The notes: generated from the sequence alone by a model not told the origin. Counted from the first letter of the stretch, positions 28,003 through 37,311 are shown. The stretch: 64,000 nt of DNA from Streptomyces sp. NRRL B-1140 (GCF_001280065.1 NZ_LGEA01000136.1:62001-126000), one strand, 5' to 3'. Made by a program: numbers and translations.

Positions 28003-29083
28003 CGAACCCCTCGTACTGGGAATCGAGACCTCCTGCGACGAGACCGGCGTCGGCATCGTCCGGGGCACCACCCTGCTGGCCGACGCCGTCGCCTCCAGCG
28101 TCGACGAGCACGCCCGCTTCGGCGGCGTCGTCCCGGAGGTCGCGAGCCGCGCCCACCTGGAGGCGATGGTCCCCACCATCGACCGCGCGCTGAAGGAGGC
28201 GGGCGTCACCGCCCGCGACCTCGACGGCGTCGCCGTCACCGCCGGACCCGGGCTCGCCGGTGCCCTGCTGGTCGGCGTCTCCGCGGCGAAGGCCTACGCC
28301 TACGCCCTCGGCAAGCCCCTCTACGGCGTCAACCACCTCGCCTCGCACATCTGCGTGGACCAGCTGGAGCACGGCGCGCTGCCCGAGCCGACCATGGCCC
28401 TGCTGGTCTCCGGCGGCCACTCCTCGCTGCTGCTGTCCTCGGACATCACCTCCGACGTCCGCCCGATGGGCGCCACCATCGACGACGCGGCCGGCGAGGC
28501 CTTCGACAAGATCGCCCGCGTGCTGAACCTGGGCTTCCCCGGCGGCCCGGTCATCGACCGGTACGCGAAGGAGGGCGACCCGAACGCGATCACCTTCCCC
28601 CGGGGTCTGACCGGCCCGCGCGACCCGGCCTACGACTTCTCCTTCTCGGGGCTGAAGACCGCCGTGGCCCGCTGGATCGAGGCCAAGCGTGCGGCCGGTG
28701 AGGAGGTGCCGGTGCGGGACGTGGCGGCCTCCTTCCAGGAGGCGGTCGTGGACGTGCTGACCCGCAAGGCCGTCCGGGCCTGCAAGGACGAGGGCGTCGA
28801 CCACCTGATGATCGGTGGCGGTGTGGCCGCCAACTCCCGGCTGCGCGTCCTCGCCCAGGAACGCTGCGAGGCGGCCGGGATCCGGCTGCGCGTGCCGCGG
28901 CCCAAGCTGTGCACGGACAACGGCGCGATGGTCGCCGCCCTCGGCGCCGAGATGGTCGCCCGGGGCCGGGCGGCGTCGAGCTGGGACCTGTCGGCCGACT
29001 CCTCGCTGCCGGTGACGGAGCCTCATGTCCCGGGCGATCACGGCCATGTGCACGAGGTCGGCGAGGAGAACCTGTACTCGTGA
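27995..29083 (+). CDS. tsaD: tRNA threonylcarbamoyltransferase TsaD
   Basis: 362 aa. TsaD transfers threonylcarbamoyl from its adenylate to A37 of tRNA. The signature region is [16 protein letters not shown] with metal-binding histidines; the start [19 protein letters not shown], the phosphate loop [15 protein letters not shown] and [11 protein letters not shown] are intact. The C-terminal ~25 residues ([19 protein letters not shown]) are His-rich and variable. The stop overlaps the next gene's GTG. Confidence 0.96.
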   Translation: MADEPLVLGIETSCDETGVGIVRGTTLLADAVASSVDEHARFGGVVPEVASRAHLEAMVPTIDRALKEAGVTARDLDGVAVTAGPGLAGALLVGVSAAKAYAYALGKPLYGVNHLASHICVDQLEHGALPEPTMALLVSGGHSSLLLSSDITSDVRPMGATIDDAAGEAFDKIARVLNLGFPGGPVIDRYAKEGDPNAITFPRGLTGPRDPAYDFSFSGLKTAVARWIEAKRAAGEEVPVRDVAASFQEAVVDVLTRKAVRACKDEGVDHLMIGGGVAANSRLRVLAQERCEAAGIRLRVPRPKLCTDNGAMVAALGAEMVARGRAASSWDLSADSSLPVTEPHVPGDHGHVHEVGEENLYS

Positions 29084-29337
29084 CGGTCGCGTTGATGTGG
29101 GAGGCCCGGGCGGCCGAGGGGCGGGGTGAGGACCTGCTGGCCTGGGCGCGGGCCCAGGAGCTCCCCCGTGAGCCCCTGCGCCGGGAGACCTTCCGGGCGC
29201 CCCAGGACCGGGTCCTCGTCCTCACCTGGTGGGACGCCCCCTTCGACGCCGAGCTGCCCGAGCTGCCCGAACCGGAGGCCGAGTTGGTCACCCGTGCGGT
29301 GCACCGCTGGCGGTTCGAGTCGGTGGCGGTCGACTGA
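29080..29337 (+). CDS. Small protein coupled to tsaD, unknown
   Basis: 85 aa, starting [20 protein letters not shown] and ending [14 protein letters not shown]. It looks like a small alpha/beta ferredoxin-like or ABM-type fold ([30 protein letters not shown]), but I cannot name it. The GTG overlaps the tsaD stop in GTGA, so it is translated from the tsa mRNA. Convergent with the GH3 gene 9 bp away. Confidence 0.65.
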   Translation: MTVALMWEARAAEGRGEDLLAWARAQELPREPLRRETFRAPQDRVLVLTWWDAPFDAELPELPEPEAELVTRAVHRWRFESVAVD

Positions 29338-29346
29338 CCGGGCCGG

Positions 29347-31677
29347 TCACGACCGGTCGTTCGCGCCGGTGACCGGGGACACCTCCGTCTCGCAGCGCAG
29401 CCGCCGCTCCGGGCCGAGCGCCCGCACCGGGCCCGTGAGGGTGAGGCGCGCGGTGTGCCGTACGTCCGCGCTGGAGGCGGCCAGCCGCAGTTCCAGGGCG
29501 CCCGGTTCGACGACCCGGCGGCCCGAGCGGTCGGTGAACGCCGACAGGTCCGCGTGGAAGCGGAACGTGACCCGGGCCGCCTCGCCCGGGGCCAGCTCCA
29601 CCCGCCGGTAGCCGATCAGCCGGACGTCGGGGCGGGTCACCGAGGCCACCGGATCGTGCAGGTACAGCTGCACGACCTCGGCGCCCTCGCGTCCGCCGGT
29701 GTTCCGGACGGTCACCGACACGTCGTGGGAGCCGTCCGTGCCCACCTCGGCAGGTTGTTCCGCCGCGGAGCAGTCCTCCCAGGCGAACGCCGTGTACGAG
29801 CGGCCGTGGCCGAAGGCGTACAGCGGGGTCGGGTCGAGGTTGCTGACCTCGCCCGCGAGCCCCAGCGGCGGCTGGAGGTAGGTCCAGGGCTGCCCGCCCG
29901 CCACCTGCGGGACGCTGACGGGCAGGCGGCCCGAGGGGTTCACACGGCCCGACAGGACACCCGCGACCGCCGGGCCGCCCTCCTCCCCAGGGAAGAACGC
30001 CTGGACGGCCGCCCCGAGGCGGCCGTGCCAGCGGCCCAGGGCGTAGGGGCGGCCGGTCAGCAGCACGAGCACCACAGGCACGCCGGTGGCGACCAGCGCG
30101 TCCAGCAGTGCGCCCTGGGCGCCCGGCAGGCCGAGGTCCGTGGCGTCGCAGCCCTCGCCGGAGGTGCCGCGGCCGAACAGGCCCGCCCGGTCACCGAGGA
30201 CCGCCACGCACACGTCCGCCTCGGCGGTGCGGGCGATGGCCTCCTCGAAGCCGGCGGTGTCCGGGTCCGTCACGTCGCAGCCCTGCGCGAAGGTCACCTT
30301 GGCGTCGGGGAGTTCGCTGCGCAGGGCGTCCAGGAGGGTCGGGATCTCGATGCCGGCCGGCACCTCGGGGTGGTGGGTGAGGACGTGGGACGGGAAGGAG
30401 TAGCAGCCCAGCATGGCCAGGGCGTCGGCCGCCCGGGGGCCGACCACCGCGATGCGGGTGTCGGGGGCCAGCGGGAGCAGGCCGTCGGGGTTGTCGAGCA
30501 GGACCACCGACTCCTCCGCCAGGTGGCGGGCCAGGATGCGGTTGCCCGTCGAGTCGAGGTTGATCGCGGTGGCGGGCTCCGGGGTCCAGTCCTCGTCCAG
30601 CAGGCCCAGGTCGCACTTCTGGAGCAGGACGCGACGGGCCGCCCGGTCCACGAGTTCCTCGGGCACTTCGCCCGAACGGACCGCGGCCAGCAGCGGCCGG
30701 CCGTAGCACTTGACGGTCGGCAGCTCGACGTCGATGCCGGCGGCGAGCGCCGTGTGGGCCGCCCCGGCCGGGGTCGCGGCGACGCGGTGCAGGGTCTGCA
30801 GGAAGCCGATGCCGAAGTAGTCGGCGACGACCGTGCCGGTGAAGCCCCACTCCTCGCGCAGGAGATGGGTCAGCAGCCCCGGGTCCGCGGAGGCCGGGAC
30901 CCCGTCCGTCTCGGTGTAGGCGGCCATCACCGAGCGGGCGCCGCCCTCGCGCAGGGCCATCTCGAACGGGGGCAGGGTCACGTCGGCGAACTCGCGGACG
31001 CCGGCCCGTACCGGGGCGAGATTGCGGGCACCGGCCGAGGAGGCGTACCCGGCGAAGTGCTTGAGCGTGGCGACGACCCCCGCCGCTTCCAGGCCCCGCA
31101 CATAGGCCGCGCCGACCGTGCCGACCAGGTACGGATCCTCGCCGATGGTCTCCTCCACACGGCCCCAGCGCGGGTCGCGCACGACGTCCAGCACGGGCGC
31201 CAGGCCTTGGTGCACGCCGGCCGAGCGCAGGTCGTCGCCGATACGCCGGGCCATCTCCTCGACGAGCGGGGGGTCCCAGGTCGCGCCCCAGGCCAGCGGG
31301 ACCGGGTAGGCGGTGGCCTGCCAGGCGGTGAAGCCGGCCAGGCACTCCTCGTGCGCGATCGCCGGGATGCCGAAGCGCCCGGCCTCGGTGATACGGCGCT
31401 GGGCGCGGGCCAGGGCCTGCGCGCCCAGCGCCGGGTCGACGGGGGCGGTGCCGAAGGAGCGCGTGAGCTGGCCCAGCCCGTGGCTGATCAGCTCGGCCCA
31501 GTCGTACTCGACGGTCATGTCGTGCTGGTGCGGAGCGACCCCGTCGCCGTCCGTCGAGGCGCCCACCCACACGCCGTACAACTGGGCGGTCTTCTCCTCC
31601 AGGGTCATCCGGGAGAGCAGGTCGTCGACGCGGGCGGCGGCGGGCAGCGCGGGGTCACGCCAGGGCGCGGTGGTCAT
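29347..31677 (-). CDS. Glycoside hydrolase family 3 beta-glucosidase or beta-xylosidase
   Basis: 776 aa, no signal peptide, so it is intracellular and would act on imported oligosaccharides. Domains: GH3 N (about 15-340), GH3 C (380-600), fibronectin-III-like (680-760). RVEETIGEDPYLVG, ATLKHFAGY and the nucleophile region GTVVADYFGIGFLQ are visible, Asp in ADYF being the probable nucleophile. This looks like the BxlA type of Streptomyces. AGGAGCTTC precedes the ATG. It diverges from a LacI regulator, which probably represses it. Confidence 0.9.
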   Translation of the reverse strand: MTTAPWRDPALPAAARVDDLLSRMTLEEKTAQLYGVWVGASTDGDGVAPHQHDMTVEYDWAELISHGLGQLTRSFGTAPVDPALGAQALARAQRRITEAGRFGIPAIAHEECLAGFTAWQATAYPVPLAWGATWDPPLVEEMARRIGDDLRSAGVHQGLAPVLDVVRDPRWGRVEETIGEDPYLVGTVGAAYVRGLEAAGVVATLKHFAGYASSAGARNLAPVRAGVREFADVTLPPFEMALREGGARSVMAAYTETDGVPASADPGLLTHLLREEWGFTGTVVADYFGIGFLQTLHRVAATPAGAAHTALAAGIDVELPTVKCYGRPLLAAVRSGEVPEELVDRAARRVLLQKCDLGLLDEDWTPEPATAINLDSTGNRILARHLAEESVVLLDNPDGLLPLAPDTRIAVVGPRAADALAMLGCYSFPSHVLTHHPEVPAGIEIPTLLDALRSELPDAKVTFAQGCDVTDPDTAGFEEAIARTAEADVCVAVLGDRAGLFGRGTSGEGCDATDLGLPGAQGALLDALVATGVPVVLVLLTGRPYALGRWHGRLGAAVQAFFPGEEGGPAVAGVLSGRVNPSGRLPVSVPQVAGGQPWTYLQPPLGLAGEVSNLDPTPLYAFGHGRSYTAFAWEDCSAAEQPAEVGTDGSHDVSVTVRNTGGREGAEVVQLYLHDPVASVTRPDVRLIGYRRVELAPGEAARVTFRFHADLSAFTDRSGRRVVEPGALELRLAASSADVRHTARLTLTGPVRALGPERRLRCETEVSPVTGANDRS

Positions 31678-31722
31678 GAAGCTCCTGTCGGGGGAACGGA
31701 CGGCCCTCTCACGAACGGTTTC

Positions 31723-31735
31723 ACGAATGTTTCGT
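31723..31735. promoter_or_regulatory. Operator candidate between GH3 and lacI-type genes
   Basis: ACGAA-TGT-TTCGT inverted repeat in the 137-bp intergenic region. It resembles CGAA..TTCG boxes reported for xylan/xylobiose LacI regulators (BxlR/XlnR) of Streptomyces. A second palindromic sequence, TTCCGGGAA, lies at 31751-31759. Confidence 0.5.
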
Positions 31736-31814
31736 TATGAACTTCGAATGTTCCGGGAACCTATGGCGGTCCGAGGACTTCGTCAAGGGGGCCCGCAGGG
31801 TTACGATCGCCGCC

Positions 31815-32879
31815 ATGACATCCCCGGAGCCCGTTGAAAGCCGGACGCAGAACCGGACGCAGGGGCGCACCGCGCAGACCGCGACGCTCGCCGAGATCGC
31901 CCGTGAGGCCGGTGTGTCGGCGCCGACTGTTTCGAAGGTCCTGAACGGCCGCGCCGACGTCGCCCCGGCCACCCGGGCCCGCGTCGAGGACCTGCTGCGC
32001 GTCCACGGCTACCGGCGACGCCGTGCCGAGGCGACGCGTTCGCCCCTGATCGACCTGGTCTTCCACGAGCTGGAGAGCGCCTGGGCGATGGAGGTCATCC
32101 GGGGCGTGGAGAACGTGGCCCGGGACGCCGGCCTCAGTGTGGTGCTGTCCGAGAGCGCGGGGCGGCTCACGCCCGGGCGGACCTGGGCCGACCAGGTCGC
32201 CGCGCGCCGGCCGCACGGCGTGATCCTGGTCCTGTCCGGGCTCGACGAGTCGCAGCGGGCGCTGCTGACCAGCCGGTCGATCCCGTTCGTGGTGATGGAT
32301 CCGGCCGGCGACCCGGGCGCCGACGTGCCCTCGATCGGCGCGACCAACTGGCAGGGCGGTCTCGCGGCCACCCGGCATCTGGTCGAGCTGGGGCACCGCA
32401 GGATCGGCGCGATCAGCGGGCCCTCGCAGATGATGTGCAGCCGGGCACGGATCGACGGCTACCGGGCCGCGCTGGAGACGGCCGGGCTGCCGGTGGATCC
32501 CGCGCTGATCGCCGGCGGCGACTTCCACCACGAGGCCGGCTACCGGCTCGGGCTGGAGCTGCTGCGCCGCCCGGACCGGCCGACCGCGGTCTTCGCCGGG
32601 AACGACCTGCAGGCGCTCGGACTGTACGAGGCCGCACGCGAGCTGGGGCTGCGCATCCCCGAGGACCTGAGCGTGGTCGGGTTCGACGATCTGCCCGTGG
32701 CGCCCTGGGTCGGGCCCCCGCTGACGACCGTACGGCAGCCCTTGACCGAGATGGCCGAGGCGGCGGCGAAGCTGCTCCTCGATCTCGGGCGGGACGAGGG
32801 GACTCTGGCGGCGACCCGCGTCGAGCTGGCGACGAGCCTGGTGGTGCGCAGCAGTACGGCGGAGCCGGGGGAGCGGTAG
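31815..32879 (+). CDS. LacI-family transcriptional regulator
   Basis: 354 aa. The N-terminal HTH reads ATLAEIAREAGVSAPTVSKV followed by LNGRADVAPATRARVEDLL, including the hinge helix. The rest is a periplasmic-binding-like sugar-sensing domain (VIRGVENVARDAGLSVVLSE; AISGPSQMMCSRARIDGYRA; SVVGFDDLPVAPWVGPPLTT). It probably controls the divergent GH3 gene and itself. No Shine-Dalgarno before the ATG; TACGAT at 31802-31807 is 8 bp upstream, so the mRNA is probably leaderless. Confidence 0.92.
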   Translation: MTSPEPVESRTQNRTQGRTAQTATLAEIAREAGVSAPTVSKVLNGRADVAPATRARVEDLLRVHGYRRRRAEATRSPLIDLVFHELESAWAMEVIRGVENVARDAGLSVVLSESAGRLTPGRTWADQVAARRPHGVILVLSGLDESQRALLTSRSIPFVVMDPAGDPGADVPSIGATNWQGGLAATRHLVELGHRRIGAISGPSQMMCSRARIDGYRAALETAGLPVDPALIAGGDFHHEAGYRLGLELLRRPDRPTAVFAGNDLQALGLYEAARELGLRIPEDLSVVGFDDLPVAPWVGPPLTTVRQPLTEMAEAAAKLLLDLGRDEGTLAATRVELATSLVVRSSTAEPGER

Positions 32880-32939
32880 GCGCCGTATCGGGGGACGGGT
32901 TTCGGACACCTCCGCCCGAGCCGAAGTCAATCGGCGGTG

Positions 32940-32958
32940 CCGCCGAAAGTTTCGGCGG
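32940..32958. terminator. Hairpin after the lacI-type gene
   Basis: CCGCCGAAA-G-TTTCGGCGG, perfect 9-bp arms around one base. Upstream, CGGCGGTGCCGCCG forms a competing hairpin. It lies 61 bp after the LacI stop and could end that transcript. The central CGAAAGTTTCG also resembles a BxlR/XlnR box, so an operator role for the following gene is an alternative. Confidence 0.5.
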
Positions 32959-33031
32959 TCCTGCGTCCTGAAATCTGAGAATTTCCGAAGAAAGGCCGTG
33001 CTGAACTCCCTGGCCGTAATAATTCGGACTT

Positions 33032-34081
33032 ATGTTCCTGCTCGTGACGGGACATCAGGGGGATCAGGACGCGGCAGCGGACCGGCGGTCGAGAGCGCTG
33101 AGGATCGCCGGCCTCACCTTGGCGGGGACACTGCTGCTGGGCGCCGGAGCGGCCGGATGGGCCTACTGGCACCTCAGCGACAACATCACCGGCGTCGACA
33201 TCGACAACGCGCTGGGAGACAACCGGCCGCCCAAGCCGGTGACCACACCGTCGCCCGCGGCCCCCGCCGCGCCGAGCGAGGCCCTCAACATCCTGGTCCT
33301 CGGCTCGGACTCGCGCAGCGGCAAGGAGAACCGCAGGCTCGGCGGCGGTGACAGCTCGGGCGCCCGCTCCGATACGGCGATGGTCGTCCACCTCGACGCC
33401 GGGCGGACCAGCGCGACGATCGTGAGCATCCCCCGCGACACCCTGGTCACCCGCCCGCCCTGTCCACGCTCCTCCGGGGGTTCGACGGAGGTCGCCCACC
33501 GGTCCATGTTCAACAGCGCCTACGAGGTGGGCGGTCCGGTCTGCGCGGTGAAGACGGTCGAGGCGATGACACACGTCCGCATGGACCACTACCTCGAAAT
33601 CGACTTCTCCGGCTTCGCCCGGCTGGTCGACGCGCTCGGCGGCGTCACCGTCACCACGCAGGAGGACATCGCCGACGAGGACAGCCATCTGCGGCTGAAG
33701 GCGGGCACCCATCACCTGGACGGCACCCAGGCCCTCGCGCTCGCCCGCACCCGGCACGGCATCGGCGACGGCAGCGACCTGGGCCGCATCGGCCTTCAGC
33801 AGAAGCTGGTGAAGGCCCTGCTGGAGCAGATCGCCTCGCAGGACCTGCTCACCGACCCGGCCAAGCTGTACCGCGTCGCCGACACGGTCACCGCCGGCCT
33901 CACCACCGACACCGGTCTGGACTCCCTCGCCGAACTGACCCGCCTCGGACAGAGCCTCCAGGGCCTCTCGGCGAGCGGCGTACGGACGGTCATGATGCCC
34001 GTGGTGCAGGCGCCGTCGGATCCCAACCGGGTGGTGGCCGAGGAACCCCGGGCCCGGAAGCTGTGGGAGTCGCTGCGCTGA
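33032..34081 (+). CDS. LytR-CpsA-Psr (LCP) family protein
   Basis: 349 aa. One membrane segment near the N-terminus (LRIAGLTLAGTLLLGAGAAG) and an extracellular LCP domain (about 85-270). LCP proteins attach glycopolymers to peptidoglycan through a polyprenyl-phosphate intermediate. Key residues appear in LNILVLGSDSRSGKENRRLG, RSDTAMVVHLD, VSIPRDTLVTRPPC and FSGFARLVDALGGVTVT. ATG at 33032 assumed; a GTG at 33044 is possible. AT-rich TAATAATTC at 33017-33025 lies just upstream as a probable -10. No partner gene for a specific polymer is adjacent. Confidence 0.88.
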   Translation: MFLLVTGHQGDQDAAADRRSRALRIAGLTLAGTLLLGAGAAGWAYWHLSDNITGVDIDNALGDNRPPKPVTTPSPAAPAAPSEALNILVLGSDSRSGKENRRLGGGDSSGARSDTAMVVHLDAGRTSATIVSIPRDTLVTRPPCPRSSGGSTEVAHRSMFNSAYEVGGPVCAVKTVEAMTHVRMDHYLEIDFSGFARLVDALGGVTVTTQEDIADEDSHLRLKAGTHHLDGTQALALARTRHGIGDGSDLGRIGLQQKLVKALLEQIASQDLLTDPAKLYRVADTVTAGLTTDTGLDSLAELTRLGQSLQGLSASGVRTVMMPVVQAPSDPNRVVAEEPRARKLWESLR

Positions 34082-34155
34082 CCTCCGCTGCGGAGCTGCC
34101 CTGACGGCCGTGCCCGGGCCGGGGGCCTCCCATGAGCATCGGGCAGCCTCGACGG

Positions 34156-35325
34156 CTACGCCCGTGCGGGGTGCCCGATGAGCATCGCCGGTGCCCCCGC
34201 GATCCGGGTCAGGAACACCGTCGCCGCGTGCGGGCCCTGCGGCTTGACCTTCCTGCGGAGTTCCTCCGGCTCGACCGCCGAGCCCCGCTTCTTCACCGTC
34301 AGCGTGCCGACCTGCCGCTCCCGCAGGAGGGCCTTCAGCTTCTTGACGTTGAAGGGCAGGTGGTCGGTGATCTCGTAGGCCGTGGCGTACGGGGTCGGAC
34401 GCAGGGTGTCGGCCGTGACGTAGGCGATGGTCGCGTCGAGCAGGCCGCCGTCGACCCGGTCGGCCACCTCGGCGACCAGGTGGGCCCGGATGACGGCGCC
34501 GTCGGGCTCGTACAGGTAGCGGCCGGGCGGGCGGACATCGGGGTCGGGCAGACCGCGGGAGAGCAGGGTGCGCGGGCCCGGCAGGAGGGTCGCCCGGACC
34601 GCCCCCGGCTCGGTGCCGAACCACAGCACCGCCTCCTTGACGTCCCCGCCGTCGGAGATCCACTCGGCCTCGGCGTCCTCGGGGACCGCCTCGTGCGGGA
34701 TGCCGGGGGCGATCTTCAGAGCGGCGGCGCGCGGGGCCCGGCGGGCGGCGGAGACCGCCCAGGACAGGGGCGGCGAGTAGGCCTCGGGGTCGAAGATCCG
34801 CCCGCGTCCGCCGCGCCGGGCGGGGTCCACGAAGACAGCGTCGAAACCGGCCGTGTCCACCTCCGTCACGTCGGCCTCGCGCACCTCGACGAGACCGGCC
34901 AGGCCCAGCGCGTCGGCGTTGGCCCGGGCCGCGGCGGCGGTCTGCGGGTCCCGGTCCACGGCCAGGACCCGGATCCCGGCGCGGGCCAGCGCGATCGCGT
35001 CCCCGCCGATGCCGCAGCACAGGTCGGCGACCGAGGTCACGCCCAGGTCCGCGAACCGCCGCGCCCGGTAGGCCGCCACGCTCGCCCGGGTCGACTGCTC
35101 GACGCCGTTGGGTGTGAAGAACATCCGGCCCGCGTCCTCGGCCCCGAACTTCACCACCGCCCGCTGCCGCAGCCGCGCCTGGCCCAGCGCCGCCGACACC
35201 AGCTCGGCGGGGTGCTCACGGCGCAGCCGGGTCGCGACGGCCAGCTCCTGCGCCGGATCGGTGTCCCGCACCTCGTCGAGGAGAGCGCGGCCTTCGGGGG
35301 TGAGGAGGAGGGCGAGGTCGTTCAC
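34156..35325 (-). CDS. Class I SAM-dependent methyltransferase, THUMP-like
   Basis: About 389 aa. The SAM-binding motif I is VADLCCGIGGDAIALARAG, motif II IRVLAVDRDPQTAAAARANA, and the DPPR-like motif VFVDPARRGGRGRIFDPEAY. The C-terminal third (LPFNVKKLKALLRERQVGTL, VKPQGPHAATVFLTRIAGAP) matches THUMP-like proteins. Substrate unknown, probably RNA. I take the GTG at 35325 (NDLALLLTPEGRALLDEV); a GTG at 35343 is an alternative. Convergent with the LCP gene. Confidence 0.82.
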   Translation of the reverse strand: MNDLALLLTPEGRALLDEVRDTDPAQELAVATRLRREHPAELVSAALGQARLRQRAVVKFGAEDAGRMFFTPNGVEQSTRASVAAYRARRFADLGVTSVADLCCGIGGDAIALARAGIRVLAVDRDPQTAAAARANADALGLAGLVEVREADVTEVDTAGFDAVFVDPARRGGRGRIFDPEAYSPPLSWAVSAARRAPRAAALKIAPGIPHEAVPEDAEAEWISDGGDVKEAVLWFGTEPGAVRATLLPGPRTLLSRGLPDPDVRPPGRYLYEPDGAVIRAHLVAEVADRVDGGLLDATIAYVTADTLRPTPYATAYEITDHLPFNVKKLKALLRERQVGTLTVKKRGSAVEPEELRRKVKPQGPHAATVFLTRIAGAPAMLIGHPARA

Positions 35326-35354
35326 CGGATCATTGTCGGCCACCGGGGCAGGGG

Positions 35355-35378
35355 CCGGACCGGCGGTGGCCGGTCCGG
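35355..35378. promoter_or_regulatory. Strong inverted repeat between divergent genes
   Basis: CCGGACCGGC-GGTG-GCCGGTCCGG, perfect 10-bp arms with a 4-nt loop, lying 30 bp before the methyltransferase start and 173 bp before the deacetylase start. A terminator is unlikely because both genes point away; an operator or a structured 5' leader is possible. Confidence 0.4.
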
Positions 35379-35550
35379 TGCGAGCGACGGCCGAGCCGCA
35401 GCCGCCGGTCTCGTCGGCCAAGGCGACGATGATGCCGCCGGGGGCTGCTCGTGGCGTGCGGCCGGTGTGTGGGCCAGTCGGTGGATGACGGGACGCCGGC
35501 CGAGGTGTCGGACCGGGCCGGCCGCAGGGTGGCTGCGAGGATCCGGCATC

Positions 35551-36486
35551 ATGCGAGCAGTCGTACAAAATGACAAAAGTCGGGCGAGGGGACGGGCGTC
35601 CGCCGGCGTACGGATCGTCCTCGTCGTGCTCGTCCTCGCCGCCATCGCCTCCGGCTGCGCGCAGGACGGCGGCGACCAGGTCACCCCGGCCGGCGGCCAG
35701 CAGCCCCTCGACGCACCCCCGGCCCGCGCGCTCGACTCCTACGCCACCAAGTTGCGCGCCGCGCACGCCGCCCGGGTCGCCGCCGCGCATCGCTGGGGTC
35801 TGCGCAAGGCCCCGGCGGCCGCCCCGCCCGCCCCCGCGAGGAAGCCGAGAGTCAGGACCCGCAAGGGCTTCGAGGTGGACGGCCACCGGGAGCTGGACCT
35901 CCCACCCGTCTTCACCAGGATCCCCACCCGGGACAAGGTCGTCTTCCTCACCATCGACGACGGCGCCGAGAAGGACCCGGCGTTCCTGCGGATGATGGGC
36001 GAGCTGGACGTCCCCTACAGCGCCTTCCTCAGCGGCTACCTGATCAGGAACGACACCCCCTACTTCCGGAAGATGCAGTCCCGGGGTGTGGTCCTGCACA
36101 ACCACACCCTCAACCACCCCAACCTGCGGGGCATGTCCTACCGGAAGCAGAAGCGCGAGATCTGCGGCATGCAGCGCTACATGGAGAGGCGGTTCGGCAA
36201 ACGCCCCACGCTCTTCCGCCCGCCCTACGGCAGCTACGACCGGGCCACCCTGCGGGCCGCCAGGACCTGCGGCATCACCTACGTGCCCCTGTGGAACGAG
36301 GAGGTCTTCGCCGACCACTGGGAGTACCGCGACGGGGGCCGGAAGCTGCATCCGGGTGACATCGTCCTCACGCACTTCCGGGGCCGTGACCAGTGGAAGG
36401 GCACCATGGCCGACATGATCCGCCGCTTCCTGAACAAGGTCACGGCCCAGGGGTACGCGGTCGGGCGGCTGGAGGACTACCTGTGA
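35551..36486 (+). CDS. Polysaccharide deacetylase, probable lipoprotein (first of two)
   Basis: 311 aa. The N-terminus is basic, then hydrophobic (VRIVLVVLVLAAIASGC) with a lipobox-like Cys. The NodB domain (about 120-311) has motif 1 VVFLTIDDGAEKDPAFL (metal Asp), motif 2 HNHTLNHPNLRG (H-x4-H), motif 3 LFRPPYGSYD and a C-terminal His in IVLTHFRG. It would remove acetyl groups from peptidoglycan or another cell-surface polymer. RBS GAGGA at 35537-35541. The stop overlaps the GTG of a paralogous gene. Confidence 0.9.
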   Translation: MRAVVQNDKSRARGRASAGVRIVLVVLVLAAIASGCAQDGGDQVTPAGGQQPLDAPPARALDSYATKLRAAHAARVAAAHRWGLRKAPAAAPPAPARKPRVRTRKGFEVDGHRELDLPPVFTRIPTRDKVVFLTIDDGAEKDPAFLRMMGELDVPYSAFLSGYLIRNDTPYFRKMQSRGVVLHNHTLNHPNLRGMSYRKQKREICGMQRYMERRFGKRPTLFRPPYGSYDRATLRAARTCGITYVPLWNEEVFADHWEYRDGGRKLHPGDIVLTHFRGRDQWKGTMADMIRRFLNKVTAQGYAVGRLEDYL

Positions 36487-37268
36487 GGTGCCGGGCGGCC
36501 GTACTGCTGTGCGCGGTCCTGCTGTCCGGCTGCTCCGGGGCGGCGGGGGAGCGGCCGGGCATCGCCGACGGCCGGGCCCGGGCCCCGGCGCGCGAGGTGA
36601 ACGACACGAGGCGGCTGCCGCCCGTGCTGGACCATGTCGCCACCCGCGAACCCGTCGTCTTCCTCACCTACGACGACGGTGCCGCACGCGACCCCCGCTT
36701 CCCCGCCCTCGTCCGCGAACGGCGGCTCCCGGTCAGCCTGTTCCTCACGGACAGCGTCACGGGGCCCGGCTACGGCCACTTCGCCCGGCTGCGCGCGGTC
36801 GGCGCGTCCCTCCAGAACCACACCCTCGACCACCCCGCCCTGCGCGGCCTGCCCTATGCCGGCCAGCGCGCCGAGATCTGCGGCCAGCAGCGAAAGCTCC
36901 GCTCCCGCTTCGGCGTCGTTCCCCGCCTCTTCCGTCCGCCCTACGGCACCTACGACGCCACGACCCTGCGCGCCGCCGCCGACTGCGGCATCACCGCGGT
37001 CGTCCTGTGGCGCGCGTCCCTGAGCGCCGACGGCGAACTGACGTACACCCGTGGCGAGCACGGCCTGCGGGCCGGCGACATCGTCTCGGTGCCGTCGGAC
37101 GGGACGGAGCCGCGGGCCCTGACCGCACGGACGGTGCGGCTGCTGCGCGAGATCGAGGCCAGGGGGCTGGGAGTGGGGCGGCTGGAGGACCATGCGGGGG
37201 GCCGCCTGGAAAGTCGCTCGGAGGACCATCCGGAGGGTGCAGCCGCCCGACGCGCCACAGGCAATTAG
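36483..37268 (+). CDS. Polysaccharide deacetylase, probable lipoprotein (second of two)
   Basis: 261 aa. A clear lipoprotein signal (RCRAAVLLCAVLLSGC, lipobox LSGC) leads to a short linker and a NodB domain: VVFLTYDDGAARDPRFP, QNHTLDHPALRG, LFRPPYGTYDATTL. Unlike its neighbour, the C-terminal His motif is not clear (AGDIVSVPSDGTEP where the other has GDIVLTHFRG), so activity may be altered. The GTG sits in the stop codon of the first gene (GTGA), so the pair is coupled and arose by tandem duplication. It ends within 70 bp of the groES control region. Confidence 0.87.
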   Translation: MRCRAAVLLCAVLLSGCSGAAGERPGIADGRARAPAREVNDTRRLPPVLDHVATREPVVFLTYDDGAARDPRFPALVRERRLPVSLFLTDSVTGPGYGHFARLRAVGASLQNHTLDHPALRGLPYAGQRAEICGQQRKLRSRFGVVPRLFRPPYGTYDATTLRAAADCGITAVVLWRASLSADGELTYTRGEHGLRAGDIVSVPSDGTEPRALTARTVRLLREIEARGLGVGRLEDHAGGRLESRSEDHPEGAAARRATGN

Positions 37269-37291
37269 CAGTCCGCTTGACCGAGTGCTAA
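37265..37291. promoter_or_regulatory. CIRCE element 1 (HrcA operator)
   Basis: TTAGCAGTC-N9-GAGTGCTAA: matches the CIRCE consensus TTAGCACTC-N9-GAGTGCTAA with one change. It covers the -35 region of the groES promoter and overlaps the end of the upstream deacetylase gene by 4 nt. Confidence 0.85.
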
Positions 37292-37306
37292 TCGCAGTCA
37301 TAGTCT
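37277..37306 (+). promoter_or_regulatory. groES-groEL1 promoter
   Basis: TTGACC (37277-37282), 18-bp spacer, TAGTCT (37301-37306): a housekeeping-sigma promoter. CIRCE 1 overlaps the -35 and CIRCE 2 begins at the expected start point near 37313, so HrcA would block both binding and clearance. Confidence 0.8.
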
Positions 37307-37311
37307 CGGCT

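Noticed and set aside
32944..32954. CGAAAGTTTCG as a certain operator
   Set aside because: It is the centre of a symmetrical GC hairpin following a gene, so a terminator explains it equally well; kept only as a low-rank finding.
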